Shown here piece after piece: positions 1-4,219 of a stretch of 5,603 nucleotides of DNA. The notes beneath the pieces are model-generated. The model saw only the letters and a list, made by a program, of their open reading frames with translations. It ran no database searches and was not told where the DNA came from. The stretch lies in NCBI GenBank assembly GCA_021286925.1, contig JAJTBL010000129.1:1-5603 (forward strand). Direction: 5' to 3'. Made by a program: the position numbers and the translations under genes. The DNA is from Spirochaetia bacterium. Its GTDB lineage: Bacteria > Spirochaetota > Spirochaetia > Treponematales > Rectinemataceae. Each line of letters starts with the position of its first letter. Within the stretch, counting starts at the first letter, position 1.

Positions 1-27
1 CCGGGGGTTCGAATCCCCCTCTCTCCG
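1..27 (+). tRNA. 3' end of a tRNA, probably tRNA-Ser (partial)
   Basis: The window opens inside a tRNA gene. Positions 3-7 (GGGGG) and 15-19 (CCCCC) form the T stem around the loop TTCGAAT (8-14). Positions 20-26 (TCTCTCC) are the 3' strand of the acceptor stem, followed by discriminator G27. CCA is not encoded; the next bases are CTA. The acceptor strand and G discriminator match those of the complete tRNA-Ser at 67-154, so this is most likely a second serine isoacceptor. The anticodon lies outside the window, so the identity is inferred. Confidence 0.85.
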
Positions 28-66
28 CTATCGAATTTTGGTTCCGGAAGTGTCGAATTTGCTTTT

Positions 67-154
67 GGAGAGATGACCGAGCGGCCGAAGGTGCGCGATT
101 GGAAGTCGCGTGTACTCCTAAAGGGTACCGAGGGTTCAAATCCCTCTCTCTCCG
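67..154 (+). tRNA. tRNA-Ser (anticodon GGA)
   Basis: This is a complete class II tRNA of 88 bases. Acceptor GGAGAGA (67-73) pairs with TCTCTCC (147-153), and the discriminator is G154. The anticodon stem CGCGA (94-98) pairs with TCGCG (106-110) around loop TTGGAAG, giving anticodon GGA at 101-103, which reads UCC and UCU. A long variable arm (about 112-128, GTAC...GTAC stem) is typical of serine tRNAs. The T arm is GAGGG, TTCAAAT, CCCTC (130-146). The CCA end is not encoded and must be added after transcription. The 39 bases between it and the preceding tRNA make a tandem, probably co-transcribed, pair likely. Confidence 0.97.
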
Positions 155-161
155 TAGTGCC

Positions 162-280
162 TCGAGCATAAGAAGCCAGGCACTGTGCTCGTAACCACTG
201 CCTAACCCCGCCAGGCCCGGAAGGGAGCAACGGTAAGCGGAAGGTGCGGTGCCGCAGAGCGCCTGGCTTCTTGTGCTTGA
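162..280 (+). ncRNA. ffs: SRP RNA, small bacterial (4.5S) type
   Basis: This is the RNA scaffold of the signal recognition particle. It binds Ffh and docks with FtsY to bring ribosomes making membrane and exported proteins to the inner membrane. Positions 162-181 pair with 261-280 as a 20-bp terminal helix with two G-U wobbles. The apical domain IV is canonical: CCC (216-218), GGAA tetraloop (219-222), GGG (223-225). The symmetric internal loop has CAGG (212-215) opposite AGCA (226-229), the Ffh contact site. There is no Alu domain, so this is the short form. Exact ends are inferred from the helix. The gene starts about 7 bases after tRNA-Ser, and no clear terminator follows, so processing from a tRNA-containing transcript is likely. 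Confidence 0.95.
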
Positions 281-285
281 AGTGC

Positions 286-314
286 TTTACCCTCCTTGAA
301 CTCCATGCTATTTT
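286..314 (+). promoter_or_regulatory. candidate extended -10 promoter for dnaX
   Basis: TTTACC (286-291, 4 of 6 to TTGACA) is followed by a 17-base spacer and TATTTT (309-314, 4 of 6 to TATAAT). TG sits at 306-307, one base before the -10, which makes an extended -10 element. Expected transcription start is about 320-322, on the dnaX start codon itself. No Shine-Dalgarno sequence is visible upstream of that ATG, which agrees with a leaderless start. Box matches this short arise by chance, so this is a prediction. Confidence 0.4.
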
Positions 315-320
315 GTCAGT

Positions 321-2450
321 ATGCCATACGAAGTAACCGCTTCCCGAAAGCGCCCTCAAATATTTGAACAGCTCGCGGGTCAGGAATTTGTCGCTGCTAC
401 GCTTGAAAAATCCATAGAAACAGGCCGAATTGCCCACGCGTACTTGTTTTCCGGCCCCCGCGGCTGCGGCAAAACCAGCACAGCCCGCATTCTCGCAAAG
501 GCTTTGAACTGCGAGTCGGGTCCGACCCCGCATCCCTGCGGCACCTGCGATTCCTGCCGCTCTATAACGGCCGGTTCTTCGCTGGATGTCATAGAAATCG
601 ACGGTGCGTCCAATACCTCGGTTGACAATATCCGGCAGATCAAGGACGAAGTGCTCTTCCCGCCCAATTCGAGCCGGTACAAGATTTACATCATCGACGA
701 AGTCCACATGCTTTCGACCAGCGCGTTCAACGCCCTGCTCAAGACGATTGAAGAGCCGCCTCCCTACGTTGTGTTCATGTTTGCCACCACCGAGCCGCAG
801 AAGGTCCCCGCAACCATAAAAAGCCGCTGCCAGCAGTTTACCTTCAGGCTTGTATCGCCGGAAACCGTGAAAAATCTGCTCGCGGCGGCGGCCGGGGATT
901 TGGGCGTCACCGCGGAGGAAGAGGCCTTGCTGTGGATCGCGCGGGAGTCGGGCGGCTCGATCCGCGATGCGTACACCCTGTTCGATCAGATTGTGTCCTT
1001 TGCCGAGGGCAATATCACATCGGCGCTGATCCGGGAAAAGCTTGGACTTGTGGGCCAGGATCGAATGAATGCGCTTTATGGCGAATTTGTCGCGGGCAAT
1101 ACGGCGGAGGCGCTGGCGAACCTCGATGCGATTCTTTCAGGCGGCGTGTCGCCCGAGCAGTTTTTGACCGACGCGGTGGAGTATGCCCGCGCTTTGTTGA
1201 TGATCAAGGCCGGCGTGACGCGGGAAGGGGTGCTTGGCGCGCCGATTTCTTCCTTTGATCTGGGGATTGCCGAAGCGCTGAGCACGGAGCGGGTTGAGCG
1301 TTTGCTGTCCATTTTTCTTTCCGCGTGGCGGACGCTGAAAGATTCCGTCGATCCGCGCTACGAGCTGGATTTGGCAGTTGCAAAAGCTTCTCATATAATG
1401 AGTTATGTTCCTCCTTCCGATTTGGTCAGGGCGGTTTCCACGTTGCGGCGATTTCTGGAAAAAGGGGGCGCAAGCGCTTCGTCCGCCCCCTCTGCCAGCA
1501 CTGCACCGCGTGGTGCTTCAGCGGCTGGCGGCACCGCTCAGAAGGCAGTTCCGAGCCAGGGGGCTGCTGCGGCTTCCGGGGCTGCCCCGGCTTCCAGCGC
1601 TGCGCTGGCTTCCAGCGATGCCGCTGCCCAAACATCCGGAGCAGCACCAAGCGAAAGAAGGTCAGCAAAAGCACCCAGCCCGGTACCAGGCGCCAGCGGG
1701 CCAGCGCAAACGTTGAACTCAGGATCCGGCGGCATCGCTTCGGCCCAAGTCCCGAACTCGTCATTGAGCAGCGGGCCAGCCCAGACTGCGGCGGGCAGAC
1801 AGCCGCTCTCGCTCGCTGATTTGAAGAAAAGCTTGGTGGCGGCCGTAAGAAAAAGCAACATCATGCTATCCAGCACCATTGAAAAAACCCGGCCCTGGCG
1901 GATGAATCGCGATGTCCTCATCATGCCGGTCAACACCCAGATGGAAGCCGATCTGCTGAAGCGCTATCTGGGCATAATCGCGGAAATCGTCGCCCAACTG
2001 AAAGGAGCGCCGCAGAAAATCGAAATCACCTTCGGCCCTGATGAAGATGCCGAGCTTTCAGCCATGCCTGAACCTCCTAACATTGAAGATGCAGGGAGCG
2101 AAAAGATTGCGCGGGCAGGAACTTCGCAGGACCAGCCTCGGAGTTTCAACGACGCTTCGCCTGCATCGCGCGCGCCTTCTCCCGCCGCGGCACCATCAAA
2201 TTCGACTGGAGTCAAAGAAAACCAATCGCTGACACTCGAAGAGCGGGAATCCATCCAGATGCTGGAGCGATTTTTCAAAGGCAAGCTGGTGGGGATCACG
2301 GCCGCCCCTGCGGGCATTGCGGATGCGCCGATCAAGCCGGCAGGAAAGACCGCAGCGCCTCAGCCAAGTGCTGTTGAAAGCGATCCGGAAACTGAAACTT
2401 TTTCAGGAAGCGCGAGTCCTGAAATATTCGATATCGAGGAGCAGGAATAA
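321..2450 (+). CDS. dnaX: DNA polymerase III subunit tau (DnaX)
   Basis: This is the AAA+ motor subunit of the clamp loader, which opens and loads the DnaN clamp and ties polymerase to helicase. Visible in the 709 residues: the RPxxFxxLxGQ entry motif (11-21), Walker A GPRGCGKT (45-52), a zinc module with C64, C73, C76 and C79, Walker B DEVH (126-129), SRC arginine-finger motif (168-170), and sensor 2 GGSIRDA (211-217). The collar domain follows to about 380. An Ala/Ser/Pro/Gly-rich linker (about 383-494) leads to a folded C-terminal domain (495-574). After a second linker comes IQMLERFFKGKLVG (645-658), which resembles the conserved end motif of many DnaX proteins, here followed by about 50 more low-complexity residues. 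The ATG has no SD. The first residues agree with the family start and no in-frame start lies just upstream. No convincing gamma-producing slippery site was found. First gene of the dnaX-ybaB-recR operon. Confidence 0.97.
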   Translation: MPYEVTASRKRPQIFEQLAGQEFVAATLEKSIETGRIAHAYLFSGPRGCGKTSTARILAKALNCESGPTPHPCGTCDSCRSITAGSSLDVIEIDGASNTSVDNIRQIKDEVLFPPNSSRYKIYIIDEVHMLSTSAFNALLKTIEEPPPYVVFMFATTEPQKVPATIKSRCQQFTFRLVSPETVKNLLAAAAGDLGVTAEEEALLWIARESGGSIRDAYTLFDQIVSFAEGNITSALIREKLGLVGQDRMNALYGEFVAGNTAEALANLDAILSGGVSPEQFLTDAVEYARALLMIKAGVTREGVLGAPISSFDLGIAEALSTERVERLLSIFLSAWRTLKDSVDPRYELDLAVAKASHIMSYVPPSDLVRAVSTLRRFLEKGGASASSAPSASTAPRGASAAGGTAQKAVPSQGAAAASGAAPASSAALASSDAAAQTSGAAPSERRSAKAPSPVPGASGPAQTLNSGSGGIASAQVPNSSLSSGPAQTAAGRQPLSLADLKKSLVAAVRKSNIMLSSTIEKTRPWRMNRDVLIMPVNTQMEADLLKRYLGIIAEIVAQLKGAPQKIEITFGPDEDAELSAMPEPPNIEDAGSEKIARAGTSQDQPRSFNDASPASRAPSPAAAPSNSTGVKENQSLTLEERESIQMLERFFKGKLVGITAAPAGIADAPIKPAGKTAAPQPSAVESDPETETFSGSASPEIFDIEEQE
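1571..1624 (+). repeat. 18-bp imperfect tandem repeat inside the dnaX linker (3 copies)
   Basis: GGCTTCC recurs at 1571, 1589 and 1607, exactly 18 bases apart. The 18-base units keep most of the intervening bases, with the second and third units closest to each other. Because the unit is a multiple of three, it encodes a hexapeptide of the form (P/A/L)-A-S-(S/G)-(A/D)-A at about residues 417-434 of DnaX. Copy-number change would lengthen or shorten the flexible linker without breaking the frame. Confidence 0.8.
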
Positions 2451-2453
2451 ACT

Positions 2454-2804
2454 ATGGATTTGTCAGACATCATGAATATGATCAAGAACCCTCAGGCGAT
2501 TCAAGCGCGGGCTAATGAACTGCGGCAGAGAACCGCTGCTATCCGGGCGACTGGCCAGGCAGGCGGCGGAATGGTGAAAATCACCTTGAGCGGCGAAATG
2601 GAAATGCTTGGCTGTGAGATAGCGCCTGAAGTAGTCGACCCCTCGGACCCCACCATGCTGGGGGATCTCATCCGCGCAGCGCATCATGACGCGGCGGATA
2701 AGGTCAAAGAGGCGATTCAGCGAGAGCTGGCCGCCAGCATGGGCGACATGCCGATTCCTCCTGGATTGTTCGGAGGCAGCGGCAATCCTTTCGGAACGGT
2801 CTGA
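2454..2804 (+). CDS. ybaB: nucleoid-associated protein, YbaB/EbfC family
   Basis: This is a small cytoplasmic DNA-binding protein. Family members form tweezer-like homodimers that coat the nucleoid, and the spirochaete homologue EbfC of Borrelia is a characterised DNA-binding protein. The 116 residues fit the family size. Features seen are the N-terminal helix (about 1-34, Gln/Arg/Ala-rich), the core strand motif GGGMVKITLSG (37-47), the acidic DPSD turn near 62-65, and the long C-terminal helix carrying HHDAADKVKEAI. The Gly/Pro/Met-rich tail is probably disordered. The ATG is supported by an AGGA (2443-2446) seven bases upstream, inside the end of dnaX. Only three bases separate it from dnaX, and its stop overlaps the recR start by one base, so the three genes are surely co-transcribed. 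Confidence 0.95.
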   Translation: MDLSDIMNMIKNPQAIQARANELRQRTAAIRATGQAGGGMVKITLSGEMEMLGCEIAPEVVDPSDPTMLGDLIRAAHHDAADKVKEAIQRELAASMGDMPIPPGLFGGSGNPFGTV

Positions 2805-3406
2805 TGAAAGCGCTTGAAGATCTGGTGACGCTGTTTACCCGGCTTCCGGGCATCGGAAGAAAAAGCGCGCTCCGCATGACCTATTACCTGCTCAAGGCGG
2901 ACCCGCGCTTTGCACAGAGTCTCGCAGAGCAGATTGCAGGCCTGCAGGACCAGATAAAATTCTGTTCCGTCTGCGGTTCCTATACCGAATCCGACCCTTG
3001 CCCGGTTTGCTCCGGTCTGGATCGGGACCGGAGAATTCTCTGCGTTGTCGAACAGCCGCAGGACGTCATCACGATCGAAGCGTCGCGGGAGTACCGGGGC
3101 CTGTATCATGTGCTGGGCGGCCTCCTTTCCCCGCTCGACGGCATCGGGCCGGATAAATTGAGAATCGCCAGCCTCATCCAGCGGATCAGGAAAAGCCGGA
3201 ATGAGAGCGTACCCATTCAAGAAGTGGTGCTTGCCACCAACCCGACCGTGGAAGGCGACACAACCGCCCTCTATATCCGGAAAGTGCTGGAACAGGAAGG
3301 CGTGGCTGTAACACGGCTGGCGACCGGCATCCCCGTCGGCGGTGATCTGGAGTACGCGGACCGGCTCACGCTTGCCCGCTCGTTCCGCGGCAGAATGCCG
3401 CTTTGA
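2804..3406 (+). CDS. recR: recombination mediator RecR
   Basis: RecR acts with RecO and RecF in the RecFOR pathway. It helps load RecA onto SSB-coated single-stranded gaps, and its ring-shaped oligomer clamps DNA. The 200 residues are the usual length. In order: the helix-hairpin-helix LPGIGRKSA (14-22), a four-cysteine zinc finger (C54, C57, C66, C69), the Toprim domain starting at RILCVVEQ (77-84) with E83, the RecR signature EYRGLYHVLGG (97-107) followed by SPLDGIGP, and the C-terminal ATGIPVGGDLEYAD loop. Its ATG overlaps the ybaB stop in a TGATG junction. The upstream SD is weak (GGA at 2793-2795), so translation is probably coupled to ybaB. All hallmark residues are present and nothing suggests loss of function. 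Confidence 0.97.
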   Translation: MKALEDLVTLFTRLPGIGRKSALRMTYYLLKADPRFAQSLAEQIAGLQDQIKFCSVCGSYTESDPCPVCSGLDRDRRILCVVEQPQDVITIEASREYRGLYHVLGGLLSPLDGIGPDKLRIASLIQRIRKSRNESVPIQEVVLATNPTVEGDTTALYIRKVLEQEGVAVTRLATGIPVGGDLEYADRLTLARSFRGRMPL

Positions 3407-3411
3407 AAAAA

Positions 3412-3425
3412 ATTACAGGAGTAAT
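3412..3425 (+). promoter_or_regulatory. short inverted repeat with the ribosome binding site in its loop
   Basis: ATTAC (3412-3416) and GTAAT (3421-3425) are perfect inverted copies around a 4-base loop AGGA (3417-3420). The AGGAG ribosome binding site (3417-3421) of the DRTGG gene therefore falls in the loop and the first stem base, two bases before the start codon at 3427. The stem is short and AT-rich, so a stable structure is not assured. The SD also settles the choice of start for the gene, because the in-frame TTG at 3403 lacks one. Confidence 0.35.
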
Positions 3426-3426
3426 C

Positions 3427-3786
3427 ATGAAAGTCAGAGAAATTGCGGAAATCCTTGACGCTGCCTTTTTTGCGGGCGAAGAGTTCGCAGACCTTGAGGT
3501 GCAGGCCGCCTGCGGCGCCGATTTGATGAGCGACGTCATGGCTTTTGTCAAGGAACGGGTTGTCCTGCTGACTGGTCTCATGAATCCGCAGGTGCTCCGT
3601 ACCGCAGACCTTTTGGATATCAAGGTTGTCGTCTTTGTCCGCGGCAAGAAACCCACCAACGATCTGATAGAAATAGCAAAGGAAACCGGCACGATTCTGC
3701 TCTCTACTAAATATTCCATGTTCCTGGCATGCGGCAGACTTTACGAGGCTGGCTTGCGGAACGGCGGTGTCCGCGAGATAGCATGA
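3427..3786 (+). CDS. DRTGG-domain protein of a hydrogenase/signalling cluster
   Basis: This is a small soluble protein of 119 residues consisting of one DRTGG-type domain. The pattern matches stand-alone DRTGG proteins encoded beside [FeFe]-hydrogenase genes: an N-terminal MKVREIAEILDA segment, a C-G-A-D-LMSDVMA motif near 32-43, a central hydrophobic strand (VVLLTGLMNPQV), a second strand ending in VRGKKPTNDLIEIAKE, and a closing ILLSTKYSMFLACGRLYEAGL. The literal D-R-T-G-G residues are not present; membership rests on the overall pattern. The biochemical role of the domain is unknown to me, though it is related to regulatory domains next to CBS modules and in phosphotransacetylases. The start at 3427 is chosen for its AGGAG five bases upstream, over the in-frame TTG at 3403 that overlaps the recR stop. 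It lies 20 bases after recR and 10 before the HATPase gene. Confidence 0.85.
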   Translation: MKVREIAEILDAAFFAGEEFADLEVQAACGADLMSDVMAFVKERVVLLTGLMNPQVLRTADLLDIKVVVFVRGKKPTNDLIEIAKETGTILLSTKYSMFLACGRLYEAGLRNGGVREIA

Positions 3787-3796
3787 GGTTTTTTTC

Positions 3797-4219
3797 GTGA
3801 CACTGCACTTTACCATTCCCGCCATGGATTTTTCAGCGGCTGGAAAAGCATCTACCGAAGTGAAAAAGCTGCTATCGAGCATAGGATTTGATTCATCGTT
3901 GGTAAAGCGCGTCGCGGTCGCCATGTACGAGGGCGAAATGAACGTTGCTATTCACGGCGGCGGCGGGCAGGCTGAAGTCAATCTCGATCCCGCGCAGATA
4001 AAAATTCGATTTATTGACCATGGACCGGGCATCGCTGACATTGACCTGGCGATGACCGAAGGCTATTCGACCGCCAGCGAAGAAGTCCGCAGTATGGGAT
4101 TCGGCGCGGGCATGGGCCTGCCGAACATGAAACGCAACGCCGATGCGCTTGAAATTTCCAGCGCGGTCAATGAGGGCACAACAGTAACGTTGGTATGGCG
4201 TCTAGGGGCAGTTTCATGA
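3797..4219 (+). CDS. anti-sigma-factor-type HATPase (RsbW/RsbT-like Ser/Thr kinase)
   Basis: This is a GHKL-fold ATP-binding protein of 140 residues, the size of SpoIIAB/RsbW/RsbT switch kinases. These kinases phosphorylate STAS antagonists or hold back sigma factors. The N box is present with E45 and N49 (YEGEMNVAIHG, 44-54), the G1 box as DHGPGI (74-79), and a G2-like glycine-rich lid GFGAGMGLPNMKR near residues 100-112, followed by the closing EGTTVTLVW strand. The DxGPG and GxGLP forms look closer to RsbT-type kinases than to classical RsbW. The GTG start is preceded by GAGG (3785-3788) eight bases upstream, separated by a run of seven T. No sigma factor or STAS gene is in the window, so its target is unknown. 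It overlaps the hydrogenase-like gene by four bases (ATGA), implying tight coupling and a shared job in relaying a redox or H2 signal. Confidence 0.9.
   Translation: MTLHFTIPAMDFSAAGKASTEVKKLLSSIGFDSSLVKRVAVAMYEGEMNVAIHGGGGQAEVNLDPAQIKIRFIDHGPGIADIDLAMTEGYSTASEEVRSMGFGAGMGLPNMKRNADALEISSAVNEGTTVTLVWRLGAVS

Noticed and set aside
305..367. Small upstream ORF of 20 codons beginning at the ATG at 305, overlapping dnaX
   Set aside because: It has no SD, overlaps the predicted -10 region and the start of dnaX in another frame, and resembles no known leader peptide.
1457..1468. A5G5 run at the end of the DnaX collar as a programmed frameshift or slippage site for a gamma subunit
   Set aside because: The in-frame codons GAA AAA GGG do not form an X-XXY-YYZ heptamer. 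The -1 frame stays open for over 110 codons and the +1 frame for over 80, so no short gamma-like product would result. Transcriptional slippage on five A is unlikely.
1538..1936. Antisense open frame opposite the DnaX linker
   Set aside because: It is an Ala/Gly-rich shadow of the low-complexity linker with no motif and no SD.
3403..3429. TTG at 3403 as the start of the DRTGG protein
   Set aside because: It would overlap the recR stop and has no SD. The ATG at 3427 has AGGAG at a good distance and gives the normal N-terminus.
3764..3795. GCGG-TGT-CCGC hairpin followed by seven T as an intrinsic terminator
   Set aside because: The stem is only 4 bp, and about 14 bases separate it from the T run. 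The T run sits between the SD and GTG start of the HATPase gene, so it is better seen as a start spacer.
3271..3924. Antisense open frame of 217 codons across recR and the DRTGG gene
   Set aside because: It lies opposite three well-supported genes, shows no recognisable domain, and is explained by codon-composition bias on the coding strand.
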